Below are positions 13,135 to 26,050 of a stretch of 64,000 nucleotides of DNA, piece after piece; the stretch's first letter is position 1, and each line of letters opens with the position of its first letter. A program made the translations under genes and the position numbers. Under the pieces are notes generated by a model, which saw only the letters and a list, made by a program, of their open reading frames with translations, did not search any database and was not told the origin of the DNA. The stretch is from Apis mellifera (lineage: Eukaryota; Arthropoda; Insecta; Hymenoptera; Apidae), in contig NC_037648.1 in NCBI RefSeq assembly GCF_003254395.2, positions 1,653,868 through 1,717,867 on the forward strand, read 5' to 3'.

Positions 13135-14426
13135 CCCCCTTATTATTTCTCACTATTCCTTCACCCAATCTAAATACCAGATATTGGACAGACAAATTCG
13201 CCCCACTTCACCCCCTACTCCCCCCCTCCTGCTTGACAAGAAAGCTGGCTCGACGATCAACTCTTCCCCCCCTTCGCCGATGCACGATGAACTTACCGAG
13301 GCAACGGAAGCGCTGTCATCCTCGTCGGCGCCCTACGGAGAGAAGAAGAGAATCGGTCAGTCGGCTGGCTCGAATCGACGCTATGCGCGACGCTCGAGAC
13401 GGGAGGGAGAGGGGAGGAGGCGGGCGGAGGGGAGCGGGAGCGATCGCAGTGAAACGGCGAAGAGGGAACCGGTCTTTGCGCCGCGCGATCGCTCTCTCTC
13501 TCTCTCTCTCTCTCTATCCTCGTTCCTTATCCGTCGAGGAGCAGTCCTTTTTCCTTCCAAAGAAAGGAGAGGGAGGAGGGAGGAGGGAGGAAAATGCGTA
13601 AAAGCAGCGGGGGTCCGAGCGCCGCGGTCATCGGATTGATATACGGGACCAATAATTGATTCTCTGACGCAAGGCCGCGGGTGGTTGGGCCAACTTACGC
13701 AACCGAAGCGCCCCCGCCGGCCTGCGCTTGGGTTAGGCTAGGTTAGGCTCTCCTGGATCGAATTATTACACGTTCAATCTTTCTCTTATTGAGCTTAAAT
13801 TTCAACTTGTGTGTATCAAGGATTTTGCTAATCTTTAATTCAATTTAATAAAACTATCCTTGGAATTTGATCGTTAAAGTTTCCTTGAGATTATACAATT
13901 TTTAATTTTAATAAAAAAAACCAATCTTCCAATTTAAATCAATATACTAGATATCCTCGACGAATGTTTGTAATAATATCACAACACATTTGGAAAATTC
14001 ATAAATAAACATCAAAAGTCAATAAACATCTTTCGTCTCGACGAAAGAGACGCACCCTCTCCATCTCAACCCCTTTCAATTTCCAACGACACTGTTCGAA
14101 ACGCGCGCGACCACACCTATGTCCACGAGGCATTCGCAAAAAGAAAGAAAAAGAAAAAGAAAAAGAAAGGGAGAGAGAAAAGGAGCGGCTGATCCGAAGG
14201 AAGGAACGTTAAACGACTACTCATCCCTGTTAAACTGTTTGTATTTTCACTCGTCACGGCCTGCTCCGCGCGTTTCGAGGTGCTCACATCGACACTCCGT
14301 ATCCGAATCAATCGCGACTCCTCTCGTAAATTACTTGGAGGCGAATTCGGCCGAGTCATCATTAACCGGCACCGATATATCTCTATCGATCGACACCGAC
14401 TCGCGTGTCCTTAAGTGAAATCGTGA

Positions 14427-14457
<31 letters not shown>

Positions 14458-17315
14458 CGGGGATCACCAGGCGGGGAAGCCCGACCACGCACCAACCAGA
14501 CATTCCGCCCTTAATTTAATTTCATCCAATAATCCTCGATGCCCTCTAACGCAAATTCGATGATCCCTTTTCCCCTTCGGGACACGTCGATTCCTTCGAC
14601 ACGAATTTCACGATAATTTCACGATAATATTACCGTCGATATTCAATATCCATTCCTTTCATCTCCCCTCCACAACACTGTTCCACTCCCCTTGAAAAAC
14701 TTTATACAATCGTACAAACACAATTGCAACGTTCGATCGAGCTAAACCGAGCGTACGGGCGTCTTCGATAAATAAATCCCCGTGAACGATCGTAATTCAC
14801 GATCGTAATTGGCGAGCGTAGCGATTTCGATCGAGTCGAGAACCACTGACCCCCCCGTCGCGTCAGGTGGTGCATCGAGCAACGTTCCCAGCTCTCTCTC
14901 TCTCTCTCTCTCCCTCTCTCGGTTGTTCGAAGCTCGATGCAACGGTACACACGACGAGGGAGAAGAGAGGAGGGGGGATAGTCTTTATTAACGGGAAGAG
15001 GACGTTATCCGGGATCGGTGATTCGACGATCGAATACTTTCAATAAGCAGTCGTTTATTGTCCGTCGTTTAACGAATGATTTCGGTTGCTAGACGTGCAC
15101 GTGACTTTGAATGGTGCAACGTCACTTTTCGAGACAGTGAGATAAATGCAAATTGAACGTAGATACGTATATGAATATATAGGTTAATCTTTCTTTCTAT
15201 TATTCGAGCGGCAAGTGTAGATTACTTCCTTACCTTCGCGATAAATGTTGCCAATCTTTGTTTGCTTTTGCAGAAGAAAGATAGATAAGTCGCGGTTGCG
15301 ATCGATATTTAAAAAGTTGGACTAAAGTCGCTGTACGTAAGATGTATCATATACGTATCACGAGCGATTCGAGTTACGTTAACTATCTTTCTCCGGAAAC
15401 GTAAAAAATCGGTATTTTTGTCATTCGTTTCTCACGCGATACTATTATTAACGTACGATTACATCGTATTATTACATATTCCATAATGACACTCGATTCC
15501 AAAGCGAGACAAACGCGAGTTTGTTTACAAGTTATAAATATCGTACCTCGTTCCGAGGAAAGTGTTTCTTTCCGATAAACACCGTCGTAGCGCTCGCGTC
15601 GCAGCGAGGCGTAATAAACGCTGACGAGTTTTTTTCGACCACCGCGCAGCTTGTTTTGTTTTTCACTCGGGAAACGATTCGACTGGACTACGCGATTATT
15701 CGCAACCACGTTTATTAAGCGTCCTGGATCGGAAGAAAGGGACGAAAGGGAGAAAAGATTTGTCCGCCATCTGGCCCATTGTTTCTTAATAATTTTTAAT
15801 CGAGATCGGAGGGGATTAATTAACGCAACGGCTTGGCTCAACTCCTCGGTCCGGGCCCCGTGGTTCGTTTAATCGATCGTAACACGGCGCCTGTCGGATG
15901 TGCACCGCTCGTCCCATGAATTTTCGTCGATTTCACGCTGCGCGTAGACGCCCCTCAGATATTATCTCCGGGGCTAATTTCTTTACTCCTCGTTACTTGT
16001 ATTAAACGTTTATTACAATTATGCCTGTTGATTTACATTCCAACGGGGAGGAGGAATTTTAATTTCTTAAATATAAACGATTTCGATTCGAGATTTGAAT
16101 TTCTTGGCGTATAAAACTTTTATATTCTAACGCGTCTTTGGGAAATTTCGTTGGGAATACGTGTCCCTTTCAACGAGTGCAGAAAGCAATCCCGGAGGGG
16201 GAAGTCAAGAAGCGCGCGGCAACAATTCTCCAAACTTTCCTCCCCTCTCTCTCTCTCTCTCTCTGAAAGAAAAAAAGAAATGTAACAAGCGAGGAAAATT
16301 TAACCACGCGCTCCGCTCGATTTCGAAAACATTCCCTAATTAAATTAAATACCCCTCCTCTGGTTAATTTCGAAAATGATACCGCGAGCGAGGCCACGTG
16401 TCGACGCGATGAAAAGAGGACGAAGAGAAAACGAGAATGGAGGGAGGGGGGATGGATATACTCAGGGTGGAAACGTTTTAATAAACGGACGTGCGCCACC
16501 CCTTCCAAGGGGGCGTATAAATATATTCGGTTGTTCCAACGCGTGCAAGAAGGCAGTGGAAAGAGAGAGAGAGAGAGAGAGGTGGATACACGCGGATGGA
16601 GGAGGCCAAAACATGTTGCGGCACGAGCTGCCTCAAGAGCACCGCAGAATTAGCTTTATTATAACCTGGGGGCCATCCATACATGCCTAACAGAGAGCAG
16701 GAACATTTCGCAGGCCAATAAGCCGAATGCTAAACCAAACATTTTCGCGACCCGGCTGCTATCCTCTCGCCCACGAATTTGCGCCACACGACCGTGGAGT
16801 GGGGATGGGATCGAGTGGAGAGGAGTGGGGGGAAGGCTTCGCGAGTCGAGTCGTTTATCGAGTTTAGGTTTACGTTTGTTTTATTTGTGTACGAATGCGC
16901 GTACGGTGGTTTCTCGTATGTACGGGTGAAAATGTAGGCGGTCAGTTTTGCTTTTTGGAGATTGTGTTTAAAAATTTATTTTTGGCAGGGATGAAATTTA
17001 TTTCTGATGAGAATTTTTAATGTTCTTGATATAACGAGCAGAGTCACAGTAGTTTCTCTATAAATTTGAATATAATTGGTCAGTTTTTAATAACCTCCAA
17101 GATTGTTTGATTTTTTTTATTTTATAAGTAGTACTAATTAATTCAATATTTCGTTGTACATTTTCATCGTTCTAATAAATTTACATTGTTAATTTGCAAT
17201 AATTTTACATCGTCATTTAAACTTTTATTTTTTTAGGCTCAATTCAGCTCGGAACTTCAATACTTTTGTATCATTCTTCTTTCTATCTTCTTCATTCTTC
17301 TGTCTATAAAAATTA
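13135..17315. other. About 4.2 kb of single-copy, CpG-rich DNA in the long intron
   Basis: The largest non-repetitive block of intron 4. (CT)n runs at about 13494-13515, 14889-14921 and 16246-16264; (GA)n at about 14432-14456 and 16565-16582. GGTTAGGCTAGGTTAGG occurs near 13732. A direct 13-bp repeat CACGATCGTAATT-type occurs twice near 14784-14808. ACGTGCACGT, a 10-bp palindrome including a CACGTG E-box, lies near 15093-15103. Open frames of up to 201 residues lack splice support or recognisable domains. A plausible place for regulatory elements; not proven. Confidence 0.45.
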
Positions 17316-17319
17316 AGAA

Positions 17320-19510
17320 ATATAAGTTTCTAATACTCAACGATTACTGTTTTAACTTTACATCTTTACATTTTCTGTTCTCTCTCTGTTAAAAATTTCG
17401 AATATTCGCGTTACTTTCCACATCTTTATACTTCCATTCTTCTGCCATTCTCCTTTGTCGAAAAATTCGAATACATCTTCGCGATAACTGTTGCTCTACA
17501 ATCTCAAGCTTTCACATTTCCATTCTCCTATCATTCTCTTTTCTCTATCAAAAATTTCGAATACCTTTCCTCTTTATTTCATTCTCATTTCCTATTTTAT
17601 AATCTCAACCTTCTATTCTTCCATCATTCTCTCTCAAAATTTTTAATTCTGATAACATTTCCAATCTTCTCTCTATCAAAAATTTCAAATACCTTTACAA
17701 TAACTCATTTGCTTTATTTCATTCTCATTTCCAATCTCCTCTCTGTGAAAAATACACTTTCCAATACATCAACTGTCACTTTACAATCTCAAGCTTCCAC
17801 ATTTCTTCCATTCTTCCATCATTCTCTCTCAAAATTTTCCTGTCTGATAACATTTTCAATCTTCTCTCTATACCTTTACAATAATTGCTTCATTTCATTT
17901 ATTTTCATTTATTTTATTTTAAATTATTTGCTTTATTTTATTCTCATTTCCAATCTCCTCTCTATCAAAAATGTTACTTTTCAATATCTCCACTTGTCAC
18001 TTTACAATCTGAAGCTTCCACATTTCTTTCATTCTTCCATCATTCTTTCTCAAAATTTTCCTGTCTGATAACATTTTCAATCTTCTCTCTATACCTTTAC
18101 AATAATTGCTTCATTTCATTTATTTTCATTTATTTTATTTTAAATCATTTGCTTTATTTTATTCTCATTTTCAATCTCCTCTCTGTCAAAAATATACGTT
18201 ACTTCCAATACCTCCACTTATCACTTTACAATCTTAAGTTTCAACATTTCTTCCATTCTTCCATCATTCTCTCTCAAAATTTTCCTGTCTGATAATATTT
18301 ACAACCTTCTTTTTATCAAAAATTTCGAATACCTTTATATAATTCATTTGCTTTATTTCATATATTTTCATTTATTTTATTTTAAATCATTTGCTTTATT
18401 TTATTCTCATTTCCAATCTTCTCTTTGTCAAAAATATACATTATTTTCCAATATATTCATGATAACTGTCACTTTACAATCTCAAGCTTCTACATTTCTT
18501 TCATTCTTCCATCATTCTCTCTCAAAATTTTCCTGTCTGATAACATTTCCAATTTTCTCTCATCAAAAATTTTGAATACTTCATTTCATTCTCATTTCTG
18601 ATCTCCTCTGTCAAAAATACTTTCCAATATCTTCATAACTATTCCAACTATTTACATCTTTATATTTCCAAATTTTTCTGTCAAAAATTTCTCTTTATCA
18701 AAAAATTCAAATGCACATTTCCCTTCATGAAATACTTTACAAACTCAAGCTTCCACATTTCTTCCATTCTTCCATCATTCTCTCTCAAAATGTCTGATAA
18801 CACTTCCAACCTTTTCTCTCATCAAAAATTTCAAATACCTCATTTTTCATTCTATCTCACTCTCACCTCTCAATCTCCTCTCTGTCAAAAATACTTTCCA
18901 ATATCTTCACGATATAACTGTTCCAACTTTACATCTTTCCATTTCCAATCTCCTCTCTGTCAAAAATACACATTACTTTCCAATACTTTCCTCCACTTGT
19001 CACTTTACAATCTTCTTAACCTTCCACATTTCTTCCATTCTTCCATCACTCTCTCTCAAAATTTTCAGGTCTGATAACATATCTAACCTTCTCTCATCAA
19101 AAATTCTGAATACCTCATTTCATTCTCACTTCTAATCTCCTCTCTGTCAAAAATATTTTCCAATATCTTCACGATGTAACTGTTCCAACTTTACATCTTT
19201 ACATTTCCAAATTTCTCCTCTCTGTTAAAAATTTCTCTTTATCAAAAAATTTCCCTTCACGTTATTTACAATCTCAAGCTTCCACATTTCTTCCATTCTT
19301 CCATCATTCTCTCTCAAAATTTTCAGGTCTGATAACATTTCTAACCTTCTCTCATCAAAAATTCTGAATACCTCATTTCATTCTCACTTCCAATCTCCTC
19401 TCTATCAAAAATATTTTCCAATATCTTCACGATATAACTGTTCCAACTTTACATCTTTACATTTCCAATCTCCTCTCTGTGAAATAAATACACGTCACTT
19501 TGCAGTTATC
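17320..19510. repeat. Pyrimidine-biased tandem array, about 190-265-bp unit, about eight copies
   Basis: Units share CCATCATTCTCTCTCAAAAT (near 17624, 17814, 18041, 18262, 18508, 18773, 19302), CTCATTTCCAATCTCCTCTC, CACTTTACAATCTCAAGC and TCTGATAACATTTCCAA. The plus strand is G-poor, opposite in strand bias to the tract at 8555-10258. Confidence 0.88.
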
Positions 19511-19519
19511 TGGACGATA

Positions 19520-20205
19520 ATTGTTCATAACATCAAGCAATCTCTATTCCACCTCTATTCATCTATCGAATCTTCTCACTTCTTCTTTCCATCAAAAATC
19601 TCCACAGTGCACATCCTCCCTCCTCTCCCCTCTCCTCTCCATCTCCAGAAAAACTCCATCTCACGATCACCTCCCCCCTCCTCGCGCAGAAAGTTTTCTG
19701 ACAGCGACGACTACGGACGACGATTAGAACCCTCTCCCTCCCCCTCTTCCCCCCCTCGAATCAGAGATCGATTATGCTCTGCGAAGCTGCGGATAACGTT
19801 GGACCTGATTTATTCCCCTAATGGGCACGGTTCGCGCATTCATTTCGTTTCGTGGCGGTCGCTGCGGAGGAGGAGGAGGAAGGAGGGGGAGAGGAGGGCC
19901 GATTCCACGGCGGGGCTTCCTCGTACTGGCGGTGACAGGAAAACTCTCGCCGGGATGATTCAGCGTTCCGTTCCGGCGACGCCTCCCCGACTCGGCCACC
20001 ATAATGCCCTATACACCTATATACCACCCATCCACCTACCTAAACGCCATTCCCATCGCCCGTTATCGTCCGGGATCATAATCCAAGGTTTAACCCACCA
20101 CCTCCTCCCCGTCCCCCCTCCATCCGGAATCGGACGAAATCGCGCCCAAGTGCAGACCGCTGTTTGAGGCGCAAACCTTCTATATATGTATATATATATG
20201 TATAT
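19520..20205. other. GC-rich island bordering the mariner-like element
   Basis: CCT-rich then CpG-rich single-copy DNA (19600-20160) ending in a (TA)n run at about 20181-20206 into which the transposon inserted. Proline/arginine-rich frames of 186 residues appear compositional. Confidence 0.45.
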
Positions 20206-20274
20206 AGGGTGTCCGGAAATTAACGAAGAAGAAAGATTTGAATTTGCCGCCATTTTTGCATCGAGTTGTCGGCA

Positions 20275-21110
20275 AGCAAAAAGGAAAAGAAAATGGGAGA
20301 AGAAATGGAAAAAGAAAAAGAAAAGGAAAAAGAAGGGAAGTGGAAAAGAAAAAGAAAAAGAAAAGTGGAAAAAGAACAGTTTGACAGCAAAAAGAAAAAG
20401 AAAATGGGAAAAGAAATGGAAAAAGAAAAAGAAAAGGAAAAAGAAAAAGAAAAAGAAAAAGAAAAGTGGAAAAAGAACAGTTTGACAGCAAAAAGAAAAA
20501 GAAAATGGGAAAAGAAATGGAAAAAGAAAAAGAAAAGGAAAAAGAAAAAGAAAAAGAAAAAGAAAAGTGGAAAAAGAACAGTTTGACAGCAAAAAGAAAA
20601 AGAAAATGGGAAAAGAAATGGAAAAAGAAAAAGAAAAGGAAAAAGAAAAAGAAAAAGAAAAAGAAATGGAAAAAGAAAAAGAAAAGGAAAAAGAAGGGAA
20701 GTGGAAAAGAAAAAGAAAAAGAAAAGTGGAAAAAGAACAGTTTGACAGCAAAAAGAAAAAGAAAATGGGAAAAGAAATGGAAAAAGAAAAAGAAAAGGAA
20801 AAAGAAGGGAAGTGGAAAAGAAAAAGAAAAAGAAAAGTGGAAAAAGAACAGTTTGACAGCAAAAAGAAAAAGAAAATGGGAAAAGAAATGGAAAAAGAAA
20901 AAGAAAAGGAAAAAGAAAAAGAAAAAGAAAAAGAAAAGTGGAAAAAGAACAGTTTGACAGCAAAAAGAAAAAGAAAATGAGAAAAGAAATGGAAAAAGAA
21001 AAAGAAAAGGAAAAAGAAAAAGAAAAGGAAAAGAAAAGGAAAAAGAAAAAGAAAAGGAAAAGGAAAAAGAAAAAGAAAAGGAAAAAGAAAAGTGGAAAAA
21101 GAACAGTTTG
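20275..21110. repeat. Purine-rich tandem array inside the mariner-like element
   Basis: Seven copies of an ACAGTTTGACAG tag (at about 20376, 20477, 20578, 20737, 20847, 20948 and 21103) are separated by 101, 101, 159, 110, 101 and 155 bp of AAAAAG/AAAAGG/GAAATGG purine sequence. Outside the tag the plus strand contains almost no C. Long open frames on both strands (for example 378 residues of Phe/Ser/Leu on the minus strand) come only from this repeat. Unit lengths differ by multiples of short GAAAAA steps, pointing to slippage on top of unit duplication. Confidence 0.9.
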
Positions 21111-21138
21111 ACAGTTCGAGAGTTTAGGGTTAGTAAAA

Positions 21139-21640
21139 ATGGAGCGTTATAACAATATAACGTGTCTTCCTTTGTTATTGAAGGATATTTTAAAAATGAT
21201 GAAAGTTTGATGAAGCAGATTTTCATTGCCTCTATGACTTCGTTAATCGGCAAAATTGCCGCGTTTGGGGTTTTTTCGGAGAACCCACGTTTGAGATTGG
21301 CGAGGAACGAATGCACGTGTCATCGTTTGGTGCGTGGATTTTGGGCAGGAGACGTCGTAGGATCGTATTTTTTTGAGAAGGAGACGATAACACGATTCTT
21401 TCTATCGAAATTGGTTTTAATAAGACGGTGCCACGTGCCGTGCAGTCAATGAAATTTCCTGTACTCTCTCGTTTATATCTGCGATTCAACGCCATCAGAT
21501 TTCTTCTTATGGAGTTATTCAAAGATCCACGTCAACAATCCTACAACGCGTGCATTGCAAGAGGAAATTAAACGCTGCGAAATCAACGAAATTCAAATTC
21601 AAAAGCCACAATATCTAAAAACTCTCTTTCCTATTTAATC
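21139..21640 (+). pseudogene. Mariner-like transposase remnant, frameshifted
   Basis: Several family motifs appear in different frames. FVIEGYFKNDESL at 21171-21209 resembles the helix-turn-helix start of these transposases. ENPR precedes VVGSYFFE at about 21354-21377, matching the conserved GxxGPYFFE stretch. DGAT at 21424-21435 is the neighbourhood of the second catalytic Asp, and DFFLWSYSK at 21498-21524 is the third catalytic Asp block. The DGAT to DFFLW distance is only about 24 codons, where about 34 is normal, so there is a deletion. The first catalytic region (SDEAxF) is not recognisable, and frame shifts separate the blocks. This is a dead copy. Confidence 0.75.
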
Positions 21641-21668
21641 CAAATCTCGCCTAAATTTTGGACACCCT

Positions 21669-21884
21669 TTATACAGGCATTGGATGGGCCAAAGTGGAGT
21701 GGTGTTGCCATATGAGAAAATAGCCGATTTTTCGCTTCGAATTGATAGAAGACTAAGAGACTAAGAGAGATTGGGGAAAAATAATTTTTTATTTTTTATC
21801 AATGATTTAATCATATCAAAATTTTCAAAATCTTATTCCTATCGAGAATCTTTTTCCTTTTTCTCATTACATACACATGGAGAA
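21669..21884. other. Unique spacer between transposon and minisatellite
   Basis: Short AT-rich DNA; nothing recognised. Confidence 0.4.
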
Positions 21885-23895
21885 GGATGGATTGATATAA
21901 TCGATCCATTGGAATATTTTTCTTTTCATCCAGATTCGAGGGAGGGATTTGTTGGACAAGGATGATATAATCAATCCATTGGAATATTTTTCTTTTCATC
22001 CAGATTCGAGGGAGGGATTTGTTGGACAAGGATGATATAATCAATCCATTGGAATATTTTTCTTTTCATCCAGATTCGAGGGAGGGATTTGTTGGACAAG
22101 GAGGATGATATAATCGATCCATCGGAATATTTTTCTTTTCATCCAGATTCGAGGGAGGGATTTGTTGGACAAGGAGGATGATATAATCGATCCATTGGAT
22201 TGGAATATTTTTCTTTTCATCCAGATTCGAGGGAGGGATTTGTTGGACAAGGATGATATAATCAATCCATTGGAATATTTTTCATCCAGATTCGAGGGAG
22301 GGATTTGTTGGACAAGGAGGATGATATAATCAATCCATTGGAATATTTTTCTTTTCATCCAGATTCGAGGGAGGGATTTGTTGGACAAGGATGATATAAT
22401 CAATCCATTGGAATATTTTTCATCCAGATTCGAGGGAGGGATTTGTTGGACAAGGAGGATGATATAATCAATCCATTGGATTGGAATATTTTTCTTTTCA
22501 TCCAGATTCGAGGGAGGGATTTGTTGGACAAGGAGGATGATATAATCGATCCATTGGAATATTTTTCTTTTCATCCAGATTCGAGGGAGGGATTTGTTGG
22601 ACAAGGAGGATGATATAATCGATCCATCGGAATATTTTTCTTTTCATCCAGATTCGAGGGAGGGATTTGTTGGACAAGGATGATATAATCAATCCATTGG
22701 AATATTTTTCATCCAGATTCGAGGGAGGGATTTGTTGGACAAGGAGGATGATATAATCAATCCATTGGAATATTTTTCTTTTCATCCAGATTCGAGGGAG
22801 GGATTTGTTGGACAAGGATGATATAATCAATCCATTGGAATATTTTTCATCCAGATTCGAGGGAGGGATTTGTTGGACAAGGAGGATGATATAATCAATC
22901 CATTGGATTGGAATATTTTTCTTTTCATCCAGATTCGAGGGAGGGATTTGTTGGACAAGGAGGATGATATAATCGATCCATTGGAATATTTTTCTTTTCA
23001 TCCAGATTCGAGGGAGGGATTTGTTGGACAAGGAGGATGATATAATCGATCCATCGGAATATTTTTCTTTTCATCCAGATTCGAGGGAGGGATTTGTTGG
23101 ACAAGGATGATATAATCAATCCATTGGAATATTTTTCATCCAGATTCGAGGGAGGGATTTGTTGGACAAGGAGGATGATATAATCAATCCATTGGAATAT
23201 TTTTCTTTTCATCCAGATTCGAGGGAGGGATTTGTTGGACAAGGAGGATGATATAATCGATCCATTGGATTGGAATATTTTTCTTTTCATCCAGATTCGA
23301 GGGAGGGATTTGTTGGACAAGGATGATATAATCAATCCATTGGAATATTTTTCATCCAGATTCGAGGGAGGGATTTGTTGGACAAGGATGATATAATCAA
23401 TCCATCGGAATATTTTTCTTTTCATCCAGATTCGAGGGAGGGATTTGTTGGACAAGGAGGACGATATAATCAATCCATTGGAATATTTTTCTTTTCATCC
23501 AGATTCGAGGGAGGGATTTGTTGGACAAGGAGGATGATATAATCAATCCATTGGAATATTTTTCTTTTCATCCAGATTCGAGGGAGGGATTTGTTGGACA
23601 AGGAGGATGATATAATCAATCCATTGGATCGGAATATTTTTCTTTTCATCGAGATTCGGGGGAGGGATTTGTTGGACAAGGAGGATGATATAATCAATCC
23701 ATTGGATCGGAATATTTTTCTTTTCATCCAGATTCGAGGGAGGGATTTGTTGGACAAGGAGGATGATATAATCGATCCATTGGAATATTTTTCTTTTCAT
23801 CAGGGGAGGGATTTGTTGGACAAGGAGGATGATATAATCAATCCATTGGATTGGAATATTTTTCTTTTCATAAGGGGAGGGATTTATTGGACAAG
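21885..23895. repeat. 28-unit minisatellite with higher-order structure
   Basis: About 28 tandem units of 61-83 bp share GATGATATAATC, CCATTGGAATATTTTTC, CATCCAGATTCGAGG and GGATTTGTTGGACAAGG. Units differ by defined indels: presence of CTTTTC before CATCC, GGA after ACAAGGA, an extra TTGGAT, and CAATCC versus CGATCC with TTGG versus TCGG. Units at 22247-22673 and 22674-23101 repeat the same six-unit variant order, and a third partial copy begins at 23102. The repeated minus-strand open frames of 177-187 residues are translations of this array. Confidence 0.93.
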
Positions 23896-24544
23896 AGGGG
23901 GGAGCATCGAATTACAACACGGGGAAATTCCGGATTATTGGAGTTGCGGCGGTATAATTCATAACCGCGGGGGTAGGGTAGGCGGCTCGTATTTTCGCGG
24001 ACCGGCAACGTCGAATTTGGTCCGGATGGAGAACATGGCGCATCGACGCTGCCCGCCCACTCCTCCCTCCCTCTATCCTCGCGTACAACCCTCTTCTCCT
24101 CGCTCTCTCCTCGCGTTGACAGGATTATATTCGTACGTGCGTCCCGTCGTGTTCCCGTTGGAGGCACTGGCTCTGGTGGCCGCAATACGCGTCGCGCGAT
24201 CATATTCCCGCCGACTAATAAATTTGGCCGGCCCGCGCCGAATATCATCCGTACGAGTGTCGTCGCTCGATCGCCGCTCTGCCCTCCCCCCTCCTCTTCG
24301 CGCTCGCTTCGATTCGCCGTTCCGCAACGTCACAGTTGTTTCGAGGTGTTGTTAGCCGAGGCAACGTTGGCGATTGTATGTTTAGTATGTTCGTTAATTG
24401 AGAGATCGAGAGGAGGGAAAATATTTCGATTTTCGATGAGATTTCTTCCGAGTGAGATTAAAATAAGGGGATTTGTTTGGGATTTGGTATGGATTGGGAA
24501 AAAAGGGGGAGAAGAAGGAAGTGGAAGATTACTGAAAGATGAAA
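23896..24544. other. CpG-rich island
   Basis: Single-copy DNA with many CpG steps between two arrays; no domain or splice-bounded exon recognised in the two opposite open frames. Confidence 0.45.
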
Positions 24545-26050
24545 TTATGCGCATCGATGATCGTGATCGATCTGATTGAAATTTTAAAATTGTTGGTATT
24601 TGGTATCGATTTGAAAAAAAAAAAAAGGATAGAAAGATTTTATACGATTATGCGCATCGATGGTGATCGATCTAATTAAAATTCTAATATTGTTGGTATT
24701 TGGTATCGATTTAAAAAAAAAAAGAATAGAAAGATTGCTTGCGATTATGCGCATCGATGGTGATTGATCTAATTAAAATTTTAATATTGTCGGTATTTAG
24801 TATCGATTTAAAAAAAAAAAAAGAGAAGAAGAAGAAATTGGAAGTTTCCATGCGATTATGCGCATTGATTGTGGAAAAAATTTTCTCAATTTTTTTTTTT
24901 TAATCTATTTAATTAAAATTCTAAAATTGTCGATATTTAAGTTATTTAAAAAAAGAAGAAGAAGAAGAAATTGAAAAATTCTATAGAAAAGATTATACAC
25001 ATCAATGATGAAAACAATTTTTCTCGATTTTTTTTTTTTAATCTATTTAATTAAAATTCTAAAATTGTCGATATTTAAGTTATTTAAATAAAGAAGAAGA
25101 AGAAGAAATTGAAAGATTCTATAGAAAAGATTATACACATCAATGATGAAAACAATTTTTCTCGATTTTTTTAAATCTAATTAATTAAAATTCTAAAATT
25201 GTCAGTATTTAGTATCGATTTAAAAAAAAAAGGAGAAGAAGAAGAAGAAATTGAAAGATTCCTTGCGATTATGCACATCGATCGATTATGGTGATCGATT
25301 TAATTAAAATTCTAAAATCGGTATTTGGTATCGATAAAAAAAAAAAAAAAGGAGAAGAAGAAGAAGAAGGAGAAATTGAAAGATTCCATGCACATTGATG
25401 ATGAAAACAATTTTTCTCGATTTTTTTTTTTTTAATCTATTTAATTAAAATTCTAAAATTGTTATGATATTTAGTATCGATTTAAAAAAAAAAAAAAAGA
25501 AGAAATTCCATACGATTATGAGCATTAATTATGGAAAAAATTTTCTCGATTCTTTTTCTGATCGATCTGATTGAAATTTTAAAATTGTCGATATTTAGTA
25601 TCGATTTAAAAAAAAAAGGAGAAGAAAAAGAAGAAGAAGAAATTGAAAGATTCCATACAATTATATACATCGATTATAGAAAAAATTTTCTCAATTTTTT
25701 TTTAATCTATTTAATTAAAATTCTAAAATTGTTGATATTTAGTATCGATTTAAAAAAAAAAAGGACAAGAAATTGAAAGATATGCGATATACGATTATGC
25801 GCATCAATGATGAAAACAATTTTTCTCGATTTTTTTTCTGATCGATTTGATTGAAATTTTAAAATTGTCGATATTTAATATCGATTTAAAAAAAAGAAGA
25901 ACACGAAAAAGAAATTGAAAAATTCTATGCGATTATGCATATCGATGGTGATCGATCTAATTAAAATTCTAAAATTTAGTATCGATTTAAAAAAAAGAAG
26001 AAGAAGAAGAAGAAATTGAAAGATTCCATGCGATTATTGAAAAAAATTTT
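24545..26050. repeat. Tandem array, about 100-150-bp unit, about 12 copies
   Basis: Units share ATTATGCGCATCGATG, GATCGATCTAATTAAAATT, TTGTCGGTATTTAGTATCG, a poly-A run, AAGAAGAAGAAATTG and AAAGATTCCATGCG. A-run and GAA-run lengths vary between copies. Confidence 0.88.

Larger units (their letters stand above)
20206..21668 (+). mobile_element. Decayed mariner-like (Tc1/mariner superfamily) DNA transposon
   Basis: The left end AGGGTGTCCGGAAATT and the inverted right end (reverse complement AGGGTGTCCAAAATTT, from 21668 inward) form terminal inverted repeats that agree at 9 consecutive bases and again at AAATT. Both ends abut TA-rich flank, consistent with TA target-site insertion, though a flanking TA microsatellite hides the exact duplication. 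The right half carries transposase remnants in plus orientation (separate entry). The left half has been overrun by a purine-rich tandem repeat. The AGGGTGTCC end sequence is typical of mariner-like elements in insect genomes (general knowledge). The element is not capable of coding: frames are broken and parts are missing. Confidence 0.75.

Noticed and set aside
13732..13748. Interstitial telomere repeat (GGTTAGGCTAGGTTAGG; also 48273 and 54390)
   Set aside because: Only two or three imperfect TTAGG-like units each; common by chance in bee DNA, not a telomeric array.
20180..21316. 378-residue minus-strand frame and matching plus-strand Lys/Glu frames
   Set aside because: Artefacts of the AAAAAG repeat inside the mariner-like element.
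22041..23473. Three similar minus-strand frames of 177-187 residues that look like a repeat protein family
   Set aside because: They are the 427-bp higher-order minisatellite read in one frame; the plus strand is equally open in places and there is no start or splice support.
21885..23895. CRISPR-like array
   Set aside because: No unique spacers between repeats; units are contiguous variants of one sequence in eukaryotic DNA.
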